A DNA stretch of 64,000 nucleotides from Microbacterium hatanonis (GTDB lineage Bacteria; Actinomycetota; Actinomycetes; Actinomycetales; Microbacteriaceae): contig NZ_VRSV01000001.1 in NCBI RefSeq assembly GCF_008017415.1, forward strand, positions 558,001-622,000, written 5' to 3'. Positions 48,720 to 58,045 of this stretch are shown here, in pieces; position 1 is the stretch's first letter, and each line of letters begins with the position of its first letter. A model generated the notes under the pieces. It was not told the DNA's origin. It did not search any database and saw nothing but the letters and a program-made list of their open reading frames with translations. Position numbers and translations under genes: made by a program.

Positions 48720-49538
48720 GTGATCATCCTCGCGGCGACGCCCATCGGCAATCTCGGCGACGCGTCTCGTCGGCTCGTCGAGGCTCTGGAAGCGGCGACG
48801 GTGATCGCCGCCGAAGACACCCGCACCACGATCCGGCTGCTCAGCGCGCTCGGCATCGAGAACCGGCCGAAGCTCGTCGCCCTCCACGACCACAACGAGA
48901 AGGAGCGCGCGGGCGATCTCGCCGAGCGCGCCCGCACCGAAGACGTTCTGGTGCTCAGCGACGCGGGCATGCCGACGGTCAGCGATCCCGGTTACGGTCT
49001 CGTCGCCGCTGCCGCCGCCGCGGGCGTGCGCGTGACGGTCATCCCCGGCCCGAGCGCCGTGCTCACCGCGCTCGCCGTCTCCGGTCTCCCGACCGACCGC
49101 TTCGCCTTCGAGGGCTTCCCGCCGCGGAAGTCGGGGGAGCGCCGCGCAGCGTTCACGGCCCTGGCGAGCGAGGCCCGCACCCTCGTCTTCTTCGAAGCGC
49201 CGTCGCGTCTCGCGGCGACGCTTCATGACATGGCCGCGGGCTTCGGCGCCGACCGGCGGGCGGCGGTCTGCCGCGAGCTGACCAAGCTGCACGAGGAGGT
49301 CGTGCGCGGCCCGCTCTCCGACCTCGCCGAATGGGCCGAGACCGGCGCGCGGGGCGAGATCGTGGTGGTCGTCGCCGGTGCCGAGCCGCGAGCCGTGGCC
49401 TTCCCCGACGCCGTGACGCAGGTGCTCGAGATGGTGCGCACCGGCACCCGCCTCAAAGAGGCCGCCGGCGAGGTGTCGACCCTCACGGGCCACTCCTCAC
49501 GCGAGCTCTACCAGGCCGCGCTCGCCGTGAAGCGCTGA
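48720..49538 (+). CDS. rsmI: 16S rRNA (cytidine(1402)-2'-O)-methyltransferase
   Basis: 272 residues: MIILAATPIGNLGDASRRLVEAL, AEDTRTTIRLL, VLVLSDAGMPTVSDPGYGLV and FEGFPPRKSGER are the RsmI hallmarks of the tetrapyrrole-methylase fold. It methylates C1402 of 16S rRNA at the ribose. GTG 48720 is 6 nt after TAGGGT (48708-48713). Its neighbour metG is common beside rsmI in actinobacteria, as is the PMT gene on the opposite strand. Confidence 0.95.
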   Translation: MIILAATPIGNLGDASRRLVEALEAATVIAAEDTRTTIRLLSALGIENRPKLVALHDHNEKERAGDLAERARTEDVLVLSDAGMPTVSDPGYGLVAAAAAAGVRVTVIPGPSAVLTALAVSGLPTDRFAFEGFPPRKSGERRAAFTALASEARTLVFFEAPSRLAATLHDMAAGFGADRRAAVCRELTKLHEEVVRGPLSDLAEWAETGARGEIVVVVAGAEPRAVAFPDAVTQVLEMVRTGTRLKEAAGEVSTLTGHSSRELYQAALAVKR

Positions 49539-49555
49539 CGCCCTCGCGCACGGCC

Positions 49556-49622
49556 GTCGGAGAATCGCACCTGCGTCGGAGGATGTGCGTGCATCCATCC
49601 GACGTCGGCGCGATCCTCCGAC
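49556..49622. repeat. Four-arm intergenic palindrome E3 (67 bp)
   Basis: The outer arms at 49556-49568 and 49610-49622 pair over 13 bp with one G-U-type mismatch. The inner arms are GTCGGAGGAT (49575-49584) and ATCCATCCGAC (49593-49603). It carries the same GTCGGAG core as E2. It starts 18 bp after rsmI and ends 48 bp before the metG -10. Confidence 0.7.
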
Positions 49623-49681
49623 CCGGGGCGTCGTCCGTCACAGCGACCGGGGCGCCGCATCCGCCCCCGTAGAATCTCCGG

Positions 49682-51259
49682 GTGAGCAACGGCCGGTCTT
49701 TCTATGTCACGACGCCGATCTTCTATCCGAGCGACGTGCCCCACATCGGCCACGGGTACACCACCGTGGCCGTCGACGCGCTCGCGCGCTGGCACCGCCA
49801 GTCGGGTGACGACACCTGGATGCTGACCGGAACCGACGAGCACGGCCAGAAGATGATGCGTGCCGCCGCGGCGAACGGATCGACGCCGCAGGAGTGGGTC
49901 GACAAGCTCGTGGGCGAGTCGTGGTTCCCGCTGCTGAAGACCCTCGACGTCGCGAACGACGACTTCATCCGAACGAGTCAGCCGCGCCACGAGGAGCGCG
50001 TGGCGCAGTTCGTGCAGGCGCTCTACGACCGCGGCTACATCTACGCGGGCGAGTTCGAGGCGCTGTACTGCGTCGGCTGCGAGGAGTTCAAGACCGAGGC
50101 CGAGATCGTCGACGGGACCGGGGCCTTCGAGGGGCTCAAGGTCTGCGCGATCCACTCGAAGCCGCTCGAGCTGCTGCAGGAGAAGAACTACTTCTTCAAG
50201 CTCAGCGAGTTTCAGGACCGCCTCCTCGACCTGTACCGCACGGTGCCCGACTTCGTCCGGCCCGAGTCGGCGCGGAACGAAGTCGTCTCGTTCGTCAAGA
50301 ACGGGCTGAAGGACCTGTCGATCTCGCGCTCGACCTTCGACTGGGGCATCGGGGTGCCGTGGGACTCCTCCCACGTCATCTACGTCTGGGTCGACGCCCT
50401 TCTGAACTACGCCACCGCGGTCGGCTACGGCTCCGACCCCGAGCAGTTCGCCCGTCGCTGGCCGGCGTACCACGTGGTCGGCAAAGACATCCTGCGCTTC
50501 CACGCGGTGATCTGGCCCGCGATGCTCATGGCCGCCGGCGTCGAGGTGCCGCGCGGCGTCTTCGCGCACGGCTGGCTGCTCGTCGGCGGCGAGAAGATGT
50601 CGAAGTCGAAGCTCACCGGCATCGCGCCGACCGAGATCACCGATGTCTTCGGCTCCGACGCCTACCGGTTCTACTTCCTCTCGGCGATCGCGTTCGGACA
50701 GGACGGCTCGTTCTCGTGGGAAGACCTGTCGGCCCGCTACCAGGCGGAGCTCGCCAACGGCTTCGGCAACCTCGCCTCGCGCACGGTCGCCATGATCGAG
50801 CGGTACTACGAGGGGATCGTTCCGGTCGCGGGCCCCTACACCGACGCCGATCTGGCGATCCAGAAGACGGTGGCGGATGCGGCGACCACCGCCGATGCGG
50901 CCATCGAGCGGTTCCGGATCGATGAGGCGATCGAGGCGATCTGGACGATCGTCACCGAGCTCAACGGCTACATCACGATCAACGAGCCGTGGGCGCTCGC
51001 CAAGGACGAGACGAAGCGCGAACGGCTGGGAACGGTGCTCTACACCGCCGCCGAGGGGCTGCGGGCGCTCGCCGTGCTGCTCTCGCCCGTCATGCCCGAG
51101 TCGACCGAGAAGCTCTGGATCGCCCTGGGCGCCGCCGAGACGATCGGCCGCCTGCACGACCAGCCCCTCCGTGAGGCCGGTGAGTGGGGCGTGCTGCGCC
51201 CCGGTTCGTCGGTCAACGGCCTCGCGCCGCTGTTCCCGCGCGTCGAGCAGGAGAAATGA
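49682..51259 (+). CDS. metG: methionyl-tRNA synthetase
   Basis: 525 residues, class I synthetase with YVTTPIFYPSDVPHIGHGYTT (HIGH), the zinc-finger-less insertion ALYCVGCEEFKTEAEIVDGTG, and GEKMSKSKLTG (KMSKS). The length matches the short actinobacterial MetG without a C-terminal dimerisation domain. Charges tRNA-Met. GTG 49682 lies 6 nt after TAGAAT (49670-49675). tatD follows with an ATGA overlap. Confidence 0.96.
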   Translation: MSNGRSFYVTTPIFYPSDVPHIGHGYTTVAVDALARWHRQSGDDTWMLTGTDEHGQKMMRAAAANGSTPQEWVDKLVGESWFPLLKTLDVANDDFIRTSQPRHEERVAQFVQALYDRGYIYAGEFEALYCVGCEEFKTEAEIVDGTGAFEGLKVCAIHSKPLELLQEKNYFFKLSEFQDRLLDLYRTVPDFVRPESARNEVVSFVKNGLKDLSISRSTFDWGIGVPWDSSHVIYVWVDALLNYATAVGYGSDPEQFARRWPAYHVVGKDILRFHAVIWPAMLMAAGVEVPRGVFAHGWLLVGGEKMSKSKLTGIAPTEITDVFGSDAYRFYFLSAIAFGQDGSFSWEDLSARYQAELANGFGNLASRTVAMIERYYEGIVPVAGPYTDADLAIQKTVADAATTADAAIERFRIDEAIEAIWTIVTELNGYITINEPWALAKDETKRERLGTVLYTAAEGLRALAVLLSPVMPESTEKLWIALGAAETIGRLHDQPLREAGEWGVLRPGSSVNGLAPLFPRVEQEK

Positions 51260-52191
51260 GCACAGCTCCCGGATCGGAGCCGGTCGAGCGGCCGCGCGGC
51301 ACGCTCGATCAGGCCGATCCGAGCGCGTACGTGCGCGAGCGATCGGTCGACGGTCGCCGTGACGTGAGCTATCCGCCCGCGCCCGAGCCGCTGACGGTCG
51401 GGGTGTTCGACAACCACACGCACCTCGAGATCGCCGACGGCGACGAGGGGCTCTCGCTCGACGAGCAGCTCGCCCGCGCGGTCGAGGTGGGCGTGCTCGG
51501 GGTCGTGCAGGCCGGCGGCGACATCGACTCGTCGCGCTGGTCGGCGTGGGCCGCCGCATCCCACCCCCGCGTGCTCGCCGCCGTCGCCATCCATCCGAAC
51601 GAGGCGCCGGCGTACGAGGAGGCGGGGGAGCTGGACGCGGCGATCGACGCCATCGATGTCCTCGCGGCGGAGCCTCGGGTGCGGGCGATCGGCGAGACGG
51701 GGCTCGACTTCTTCCGCACGGAGGAGAGCGGGTTCGCCGCGCAGCACCGCTCGTTCGAGGCGCATATCGCGCTGGCGAAGAAGCACGGCATCGCGATGCA
51801 GATCCACGACCGCGACGCGCACGACGCCGTGCTCGAGACGCTCGAGCGGGTCGGGGCGCCGGATAAGACGGTGTTCCACTGCTTCTCCGGCGACGAAGCG
51901 ATGGCCCGGATCGCCGCCGACCGCGGCTACTACCTCTCGTTCGCCGGCAACGTCACCTTCAAGAACGCGCAGAACCTCCGCGATGCGCTGCGGGTCACCC
52001 CGCGCGAGCGCATCCTGGTCGAGACCGACGCCCCGTTCCTCACACCCGTGCCCTACCGGGGGCGTCCGAACGCGCCGTATCTCGTGCCCGTGACGATGCG
52101 CTACCTCGCCGACGAACTCGGGGCCGACCTCGATGAGCTCTGCGCCCAGGTCGCCGCGAACACCCTCGAGGTCTACGGCTCCTTCGACTGA
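51256..52191 (+). CDS. tatD: TatD-family metal-dependent hydrolase
   Basis: 311 residues; about 45 residues of an N-terminal extension precede the barrel. Metal sites: VFDNHTHLEIADG, IGETGLDFFR, AMQIHDRDAHDAV, FHCFSGDEAMA and VETDAPFLTP. TatD enzymes are 3'-exonucleases/DNases acting in DNA repair or tRNA/RNA processing. ATG 51256 overlaps the metG stop and has AGGAG upstream. rsmI-metG-tatD (usually followed by rsmA) is a common bacterial order, but here the tatD 3' end is followed by a repeat. Confidence 0.93.
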   Translation: MSTAPGSEPVERPRGTLDQADPSAYVRERSVDGRRDVSYPPAPEPLTVGVFDNHTHLEIADGDEGLSLDEQLARAVEVGVLGVVQAGGDIDSSRWSAWAAASHPRVLAAVAIHPNEAPAYEEAGELDAAIDAIDVLAAEPRVRAIGETGLDFFRTEESGFAAQHRSFEAHIALAKKHGIAMQIHDRDAHDAVLETLERVGAPDKTVFHCFSGDEAMARIAADRGYYLSFAGNVTFKNAQNLRDALRVTPRERILVETDAPFLTPVPYRGRPNAPYLVPVTMRYLADELGADLDELCAQVAANTLEVYGSFD

Positions 52192-52222
52192 CTCGGCCGG
52201 GCGCGACCCCGCTGTCCGGGCG

Positions 52223-52282
52223 CTTCGACAGGCTCCGCGACCGGGCTGGTACCTGACCGACCGGTCCCTGAGCTTGTCGAAG
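52223..52282. repeat. Inverted pair of the CTTCGACAGGCTC repeat
   Basis: The 22-bp arms at 52223-52244 and 52261-52282 match at 19 of 22 positions. The unit is the same as the single copy at 7811-7831. This is a REP-like bipartite palindrome in the convergent space after tatD. Confidence 0.65.
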
Positions 52283-52303
52283 GGTCCGGGCCGGGAACGC
52301 GAA

Positions 52304-52329
52304 AGGGGCGCCGCGAATGCGACGCCCCT
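52304..52329. terminator. Bidirectional terminator between tatD and pspA
   Basis: AGGGGCG (52304-52310) pairs with CGCCCCT (52323-52329), with an extra GC pair region inside. It lies between convergent stop codons. Confidence 0.55.
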
Positions 52330-52339
52330 CTCGTGAACC

Positions 52340-53092
52340 TCAGACCGCGTCGGGGCTGGGCGCGTCGATCGCGGCCCGCTGGGGGCCGCCCGACTTCAGC
52401 ATCGCGAGGCGGGCCTCGACCTCGGTGAGCTCACCGACGTCTTCGAGCTGGTTGAACTGCGCGTCGATGCTCGAGGCGGCGAGCTCCTGCTTGCCGGCGG
52501 CGAGGGCCTCCTGGCGGCGGATCTTGTCTTCGAAGCGGCCGAGCTCGCTCGTCGGGTCGAGCACGTCGACCGACTTCACGGCGTCGTGCACGCGGTTCTG
52601 GGCCTCGGCGACCTTCGAGCGGGCCAGCAGCTCGCTGCGCTTGGAGCGCAGCTGCTCGAGCTTGCCCTTCATGCCGTTGAGGCCGTCCTTGAGCTTGTCG
52701 ACGACCTCGGTCTGCGACGCGATGGTCGGAGCCGCCGACTTCGCCTCGTTCTCCGCGGAGATCTGACGCTGCAGGGCGATCTTCGCCAGGTTGTCGAACT
52801 TGTCGGCCTCGGCCGGGTTCGTGGGGCGCACCTCGTCGGCGCGCTTCGACGCCGCGAGAGCCTTGTTGCCCCACTCGGCCGCAGCCTGGACGTCTTCCTG
52901 GTGGTCGCGCTCGAGGAGGCGGAGGTTGCCGATGGTCTCGGCGATCGCCGACTCCGCATCGTGGATCGAGTTCGTATAATCGCGCACGAGCTGGTCGAGC
53001 ATCTTCTGCGGGTCTTCCGCCTGATCGATCAGCGAGTTGACGTTCGCGCGGATGAGGGTGGAGATGCGACCGAAGATGGACTGCTTGGCCAT
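52340..53092 (-). CDS. pspA: PspA/IM30 membrane-stress protein
   Basis: 250 residues, almost entirely coiled coil. The N-terminus MAKQSIFGRISTLIRANVNSLIDQAEDPQKMLDQLVRDY is the PspA/Vipp1 amphipathic helix plus first coil. The protein coats and repairs damaged inner membrane. It is followed upstream on the same strand by a TPM-domain gene; PspA-TPM association is known in actinobacteria. ATG 53092 has GGAAGG upstream. Confidence 0.93.
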   Translation of the reverse strand: MAKQSIFGRISTLIRANVNSLIDQAEDPQKMLDQLVRDYTNSIHDAESAIAETIGNLRLLERDHQEDVQAAAEWGNKALAASKRADEVRPTNPAEADKFDNLAKIALQRQISAENEAKSAAPTIASQTEVVDKLKDGLNGMKGKLEQLRSKRSELLARSKVAEAQNRVHDAVKSVDVLDPTSELGRFEDKIRRQEALAAGKQELAASSIDAQFNQLEDVGELTEVEARLAMLKSGGPQRAAIDAPSPDAV

Positions 53093-53179
53093 CGGGGTTC
53101 CTTCCTGTTGACGTCTGTTCCGAGTGTGTCGGGGGATGCTACGAGTTGCCTGTGACGCGCCGATGTGACGACGGCGGCA

Positions 53180-55279
53180 TCAGAAGCGCCCGCCGCCGCG
53201 CCGGGAGCGCGAGCCGCCGCCTCCGAAGCTGCCCGAGCGGCGTCCGCCACCGCCGAAGCCGCTGCGACCGCTGGAGCGGGAGCCGCCTCCGCCGAACGAG
53301 CCGAATCCGCCGCCGTAGCTGCGCGACGAGCGGCCGCCACCCGAGATCGCGCTGCTGACGATGCCGCCGAGGAGGGCTCCCATGAAGCTCGACCCGGCGC
53401 CGCCACCGCCTCCGCCCCCGCCGAACATGTCATTCGACGAGGAGAATCCGCCGACGTCGGTGCGGGCGTACTGCACCGCCTGACCGGCGAGGCTGTTCGC
53501 CCGCTGCGCTTCGCCGAGCGCCTGGTCGGGGTCGACGCCCTGCAGCTGCTGAGCGCGGGCGAGGGCCGCGCCCGCCTCGGCCAGGCGCGTGCGGGCCTCG
53601 GAGCCGACGGCGCCGCGACGGGCCGCGATGAAGTTCTCGGCCGCCGACACCTGCGCCTGAGCCTGGGCGAGCTCGGAGCCGAGCTGCTGGGCCACGCGCT
53701 GCGACCGTGCCGCAGCATCCCTCACCGACTGCACCAGTTCGTCGATGCGCTGGTCGGTCGCCTGGAGGGTCTGGAGCGTGTGCAGCGGTCGCCGCTGCGT
53801 ACCGGCCAGGTCCGACCGCGCCGCATCGAGGTCGCCGCGCGTGACGTCGATCACGGCGGCCACGCGTCCGTCGGGGTCGGGGAGCGTCATCGCCGTACGG
53901 ATGTCCTGCTCGATCCCCTCGATGACCGCGGCGGCCTGCCGGTCTTCGGCGGCGAGGTCGGTCGCGAGCGTGTCGATCGCGGTCTCGAGCACGACGGCCT
54001 GCCCGACGGCCTCCTCGGCCGCGCGGATGCCGACGGCCGCTTCACCCGTCTCGCCCGCGTCCAGCGCGGTCTGCGCCGCCGTCAGCTGCTCCTCGGCGAA
54101 CGTGATGCGCGCCCGGGCCTGGTCGACGTTGTCGTCGACGGTCTCGAGCGCCTCGGACGCGTACGAGCCCCGCAGCGCCGACAGTGCGGCCGCGGCAGCG
54201 TCGATCTCCGAGGCCGCGGCGGTTTGTGCGTCGCGCGCCCGGGCGAGGGCGGCGGGGGCATCGGCCTCGAGCTTGCGCAGCTCGTCGAACGCGTCGACCT
54301 TCTCGTCGAGACCCTGGTTCGCCTCGGCGCAGAGCTCGATGATCTGCGTGTTCCACGCGCGCACCTGCTCCTCGGTGTCGGGCACGTCGTCGTCGAGCTG
54401 CTGCTGCAGCGCGAACGCCTGGCCCAGCTTGTCGCGCGCGGACTGGAGGGCTGCGGCGAAACCGGTGGTGGCGGCCTCCCCGAACTGCGCGGCGGCGAAC
54501 CCGAGCTCCTGCTCGCTGGTGCGGATGGCGTCGTCGGTGTCGATGAGGGCGGATGCTGCCTGCCGCCGCAGCTCTTCGGTCGGAACCGGCGGGGGTCCGG
54601 GTGCGACGCCGGGGGCCGTGGTGGTGTTCTTCCGGCGGGAGCGGATCACGAAAACGGCGATCACGGCGATGACGACGACGATCACGATGATGAGGAGCGC
54701 GAAGGTCAGGATGTTGCTGATCGAGTTCTCTGTTCCCATCAGCGGATCGTCGCTCGTGCCGCCGGATCCCGCCTGGTCAGCTTCCTCGAGCCCCTCGGCC
54801 GTCGCGTCGACGGCCCCGGCCCAGTCGTCGGCCGCCAGCACGGGGATGAGGCGATCCTGTTCGATCGCGCCGAGCTGCTCGAACGAGATGGGCCCGGAGG
54901 AATCTCCCGACAGGTAGAACTGGCGCGCGTCGACCGCGACGGCCAGCAGGTACTGCGTCGGCCCGAGGCCGTTCTGGTCTGCCGTGTCTGTCGCCCAATC
55001 CGCCGAATCGGACGGGTTCGTGAACTCGTCGACGAAGACGACCCAGAGATCGAGCCCCGTCGAGGTGCGCAGCTGCTCGATGCGCGCCTGCGCGTCGAAC
55101 TCCTGCTGCGGGGAGAGGGCGTCGACCTGGTCGTAGACGCGGGTCGACCCGAGCTGCACGGGCTCCGTCGCGGAGGCGGCGACGGCGGGGCCGCCGATCA
55201 CGAGAGCCAGCGCGAGGGCGGCGGCGGCCGAGAGGCGCGCACGGAGGCGCACTCGTGGGAGGAGCGTCCGGACAGCCAC
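53180..55279 (-). CDS. TPM-domain membrane protein with coiled coil and glycine-rich tail
   Basis: 699 residues. Signal peptide (about 1-35), TPM_phosphatase domain outside (VYDQVDALSPQQEFDAQARIEQLRTSTGLDLWVVFVDEF), one membrane helix (about 190-212, ILTFALLIIVIVVVIAVIAVFVI). A long Ala-rich coiled coil (about 230-590) and a Gly/Ser/Arg-rich tail (about 620-699) lie on the cytoplasmic side. The long coil next to pspA suggests that it recruits or organises PspA at the membrane. GTG 55279 is 6 nt after TAGACT (plus 55286-55291). Confidence 0.88.
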   Translation of the reverse strand: MAVRTLLPRVRLRARLSAAAALALALVIGGPAVAASATEPVQLGSTRVYDQVDALSPQQEFDAQARIEQLRTSTGLDLWVVFVDEFTNPSDSADWATDTADQNGLGPTQYLLAVAVDARQFYLSGDSSGPISFEQLGAIEQDRLIPVLAADDWAGAVDATAEGLEEADQAGSGGTSDDPLMGTENSISNILTFALLIIVIVVVIAVIAVFVIRSRRKNTTTAPGVAPGPPPVPTEELRRQAASALIDTDDAIRTSEQELGFAAAQFGEAATTGFAAALQSARDKLGQAFALQQQLDDDVPDTEEQVRAWNTQIIELCAEANQGLDEKVDAFDELRKLEADAPAALARARDAQTAAASEIDAAAAALSALRGSYASEALETVDDNVDQARARITFAEEQLTAAQTALDAGETGEAAVGIRAAEEAVGQAVVLETAIDTLATDLAAEDRQAAAVIEGIEQDIRTAMTLPDPDGRVAAVIDVTRGDLDAARSDLAGTQRRPLHTLQTLQATDQRIDELVQSVRDAAARSQRVAQQLGSELAQAQAQVSAAENFIAARRGAVGSEARTRLAEAGAALARAQQLQGVDPDQALGEAQRANSLAGQAVQYARTDVGGFSSSNDMFGGGGGGGGAGSSFMGALLGGIVSSAISGGGRSSRSYGGGFGSFGGGGSRSSGRSGFGGGGRRSGSFGGGGSRSRRGGGRF

Positions 55280-55381
55280 GGGTCGAGTCTATGCACCGGC
55301 GGGCATGCACGATAGCGCCCGGCGTGCCCCGCCGCACGCGCGGGGGAGCCGGTCTAGGCTCGGCCGGTCGGGAGGAGCAGC

Positions 55382-56218
55382 ATGGACGATCGGTACGGCG
55401 CTGATGTGCTCGCGAAGGGATGGCGTGACGCCGGCCGAAAGGTCGCCGCGCAGGTCGAAGCATCCCGTGACCTCGTCGTGGAGGTGGCGGCCGACGGATA
55501 CGTGGGCGCTGTCGTCGGCATCGCCTCGAGCACGGTCGAACTCGAGGACCGTCACGGTCGTCGTCGCCTGTTCCCGTTGGGGTCGGGGTTCCTCGTCGAC
55601 GGCGAGCCCGTCGTGCTGGTGGTTCCGAAGGCAGCGCCCACCGGGACCCGCCGCACCGCCTCGGGCTCGTTCGCCCCCGCCTCCGAACGCGCTCGCGTCG
55701 CACGGGCCAGCCGCATCCTCGTCGAGGGCAGGCACGACGCCGAACTCGTCGAGAAGGTCTGGGGCGCCGACCTCCGCGCCGAGGGCGTCGTGGTCGAGTA
55801 CCTCCAGGGCGTGGACCTCCTCGCCGACCTGCTCGACGCCGAGCCTCCCTCGGCCGATCGCCGTTACGGGGTGCTCGTGGATCACCTCGTGAAGGGGTCG
55901 AAGGAATCGCGGATCGCGGAGGCCGTCGCCCGCGGGAAGCACGGCGCGCACGTGCGCATCGTCGGGCACCCGTTCGTCGACGTCTGGCAGTGCGTCACGC
56001 CGCAGACGATGGGCATCGAGCGGTGGCCCGAGATCCCCCGCAGCGTGGAGTGGAAGGTCGGCATCTGTCGCGCCTTCGGCTGGCCCGCCGACGACCAGGC
56101 CGACATCGCGCGCGCGTGGCAGCGCATCCTCGGCAGGGTCACGACCTTCCGCAATCTGGAGCCCGCCCTCCTCGGCCGCGTCGAGGAGCTCATCGACTTC
56201 GTCACGGTCGATCCGTAG
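55382..56218 (+). CDS. DUF3097 family protein
   Basis: 278 residues. Conserved blocks VAADGYVGAVVGIASSTVELEDRHGRRRLFPLGSGFLVDGEPVVLV and a Toprim-like segment SRILVEGRHDAELVEKVWGADLRAEGVVVEYLQG. The Toprim-like fold suggests nucleic acid binding or nicking, but no function is known. ATG 55382 follows GGGAGGAGC; a TAGGCT at 55354-55359 implies a short leader. trmB follows on the same strand. Confidence 0.85.
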   Translation: MDDRYGADVLAKGWRDAGRKVAAQVEASRDLVVEVAADGYVGAVVGIASSTVELEDRHGRRRLFPLGSGFLVDGEPVVLVVPKAAPTGTRRTASGSFAPASERARVARASRILVEGRHDAELVEKVWGADLRAEGVVVEYLQGVDLLADLLDAEPPSADRRYGVLVDHLVKGSKESRIAEAVARGKHGAHVRIVGHPFVDVWQCVTPQTMGIERWPEIPRSVEWKVGICRAFGWPADDQADIARAWQRILGRVTTFRNLEPALLGRVEELIDFVTVDP

Positions 56219-56281
56219 CGCCCGCCGCCCGCCCGCCCCCGGGCAACCGGGCCGGTCGGCGGGCTCGCGTAGCCTGGGGGA

Positions 56282-57016
56282 ATGCCCGAGCCCACTCCCG
56301 AGCCCCGTTTCCGCGAGCGCCCGGTGTCGTTCGTCCGTCGCAGCGGAAGGATGTCCGACGGGCAGGAGCGCGCCTGGGCCGCCCACTCCGGCTTCTACCT
56401 GCTCGACGTGCCCCGCGGCGACGCCGTGACCAGTGTGCGCGCCGATTCGACGATCGAGCCGGCCACCGTCTGGGGTCGCGAGGCGCCGCTCATCGTCGAG
56501 ATCGGCACGGGCCAGGGCCATCAGATCGTGCACGCGGCCGCCACGCGCCCCGACGTCGACTTCCTCGCGGTCGAGGTGTTCCGTGCCGGACTCGCGCGCA
56601 CGATGCTCGATGCCGACCGCGAGGGCGCCAAGAATCTCCGCCTGGTCGAGGCGAACGCCCCCGAGGTGCTCGAGCACCTGCTGCCGGCGACGTCCGTCGA
56701 CGAGCTCTGGGTGTTCTTCCCCGACCCCTGGCACAAGTCGAAGCACAACAAGCGACGCCTCATCGACGAGGAGTTCGCCGCCATCGCCGCCCGCGCCCTG
56801 AAGCCGGGCGGAACGCTCCGCCTCGCCACCGACTGGGAGCACTACGCCCGGCAGATGCGCACCGTCCTCGACGCGGCCACCGACTTCGAGCGGGCGTTCG
56901 AGGGGGAGTGGGCCGAGCGCTTCGACGGCCGGGTGCTCACGGCGTTCGAGCAGAAGGGCGCACGGGTGGGTCGCAGCATCCGCGATCTGGCCTACCGTCG
57001 GGCGGACGACCGATGA
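56282..57016 (+). CDS. trmB: tRNA (guanine(46)-N7)-methyltransferase
   Basis: 244 residues with VEIGTGQGHQIVHAAATRPDVDFLAVEVF (SAM site), DELWVFFPDPWHKSKHNKRRL (catalytic) and a C-terminal WAERFDGRVLTAFEQKG. It makes m7G46 in tRNA variable loops. ATG 56282 is 6 nt after TAGCCT (56270-56275). The CPBP gene overlaps its stop (ATGA). Confidence 0.95.
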   Translation: MPEPTPEPRFRERPVSFVRRSGRMSDGQERAWAAHSGFYLLDVPRGDAVTSVRADSTIEPATVWGREAPLIVEIGTGQGHQIVHAAATRPDVDFLAVEVFRAGLARTMLDADREGAKNLRLVEANAPEVLEHLLPATSVDELWVFFPDPWHKSKHNKRRLIDEEFAAIAARALKPGGTLRLATDWEHYARQMRTVLDAATDFERAFEGEWAERFDGRVLTAFEQKGARVGRSIRDLAYRRADDR

Positions 57017-57888
57017 AGTCTCCCGCCGTCGCCACGCAGGCGACCGCCACCTGGACGTGGTCGCTCGCACCGGCACTCCTGGTCTGCCTCGCCGCCCCCG
57101 CGTTCTTCGTGCTGCAGATCGCCTGGCTCGGATGGATGCTGCTGGCTGCGGCGCTCATCGGAGCCTGGCTCGTCGACCGCCACCACGGCGTCGCCATCCG
57201 TCCCTCCCGGCGAGCGGCCGAGAACTCGCCGCCGAGCCTCCTGCGCGATCTGTCGCTGATCGCGATCGGGCAGCTCATCGTCAGCGCGATCCCCTTGCAC
57301 GCCGAGCTCGACAACCTCGCGTTCCTGCGCTTCACGCTCGCGCTCGGGGGAGCCGTGGTCGTGCCCTACGTCATCTCGCGCTTCGTGTACGGCGACTACG
57401 CGATCCGCTTCCCGTGGCGTGGAGGCGGGCGCTGGTCGCGCGTGCAGTGGATCTGGCTCGTGGGCGTTCTCGCCCTGGGCTGGCTGATCCTGCCGTTCTA
57501 CTTCATCACCTCGGGCGTCTACCAGAACTGGCCGGTCGTCAACACGCCCGACCTCATCGCCCGGTTGTTCGTCGGGGTGGGCGCGGTCGGCATCTGGGAC
57601 GAGCTGTTCTTCATCTGCACGGTGTTCGTGCTGCTGCGCCGGCACGCGGTGACGTGGCAGGCGAACGTGCTGCAGACGATCGTCTTCGTCGCCTTCCTGT
57701 GGGAGCTGGGCTACCAGGCGTGGGGGCCGGCGCTGACGATCCCGTTCGCTCTGATCCAGGGCGTGGTGTTCCTCCGCACGCGCTCGTTGGCCTACGTGGT
57801 GACGGTGCACCTGCTGTTCGATGCGGTCGTCTTCTCGGTGCTCGTGCACGCCCACAACCCGGGCGCGCTGCCGATTTTCCTCGTCTGA
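57013..57888 (+). CDS. CPBP-like intramembrane protein (degenerate motif)
   Basis: 291 residues with about eight membrane helices. The region GIWDELFFICTVFVLLRR corresponds to the EExxxR motif of CPBP proteases, but reads DELFFI, and the Arg is displaced; the second motif (VTVHLLFDAVV) keeps the HxxxD type. It may be inactive or use altered residues. Abi/CPBP proteins process prenylated proteins or provide bacteriocin immunity. It is coupled to trmB by the ATGA overlap. Confidence 0.72.
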   Translation: MKSPAVATQATATWTWSLAPALLVCLAAPAFFVLQIAWLGWMLLAAALIGAWLVDRHHGVAIRPSRRAAENSPPSLLRDLSLIAIGQLIVSAIPLHAELDNLAFLRFTLALGGAVVVPYVISRFVYGDYAIRFPWRGGGRWSRVQWIWLVGVLALGWLILPFYFITSGVYQNWPVVNTPDLIARLFVGVGAVGIWDELFFICTVFVLLRRHAVTWQANVLQTIVFVAFLWELGYQAWGPALTIPFALIQGVVFLRTRSLAYVVTVHLLFDAVVFSVLVHAHNPGALPIFLV

Positions 57889-58045
57889 CCTCGTAACTTT
57901 TCCACTTCTGATCCCGTGAATACTGGATCCTCACAGGGGTCGCGCGGTACACTCCCCAAGCCGTAATGTCGCGGGGCCTCCTCTCGTTACGGACGCCCTC
58001 GCGCGCACGGACCGCCGCAGTCTCCCCTTTGCGAAAGGCCCCCGC

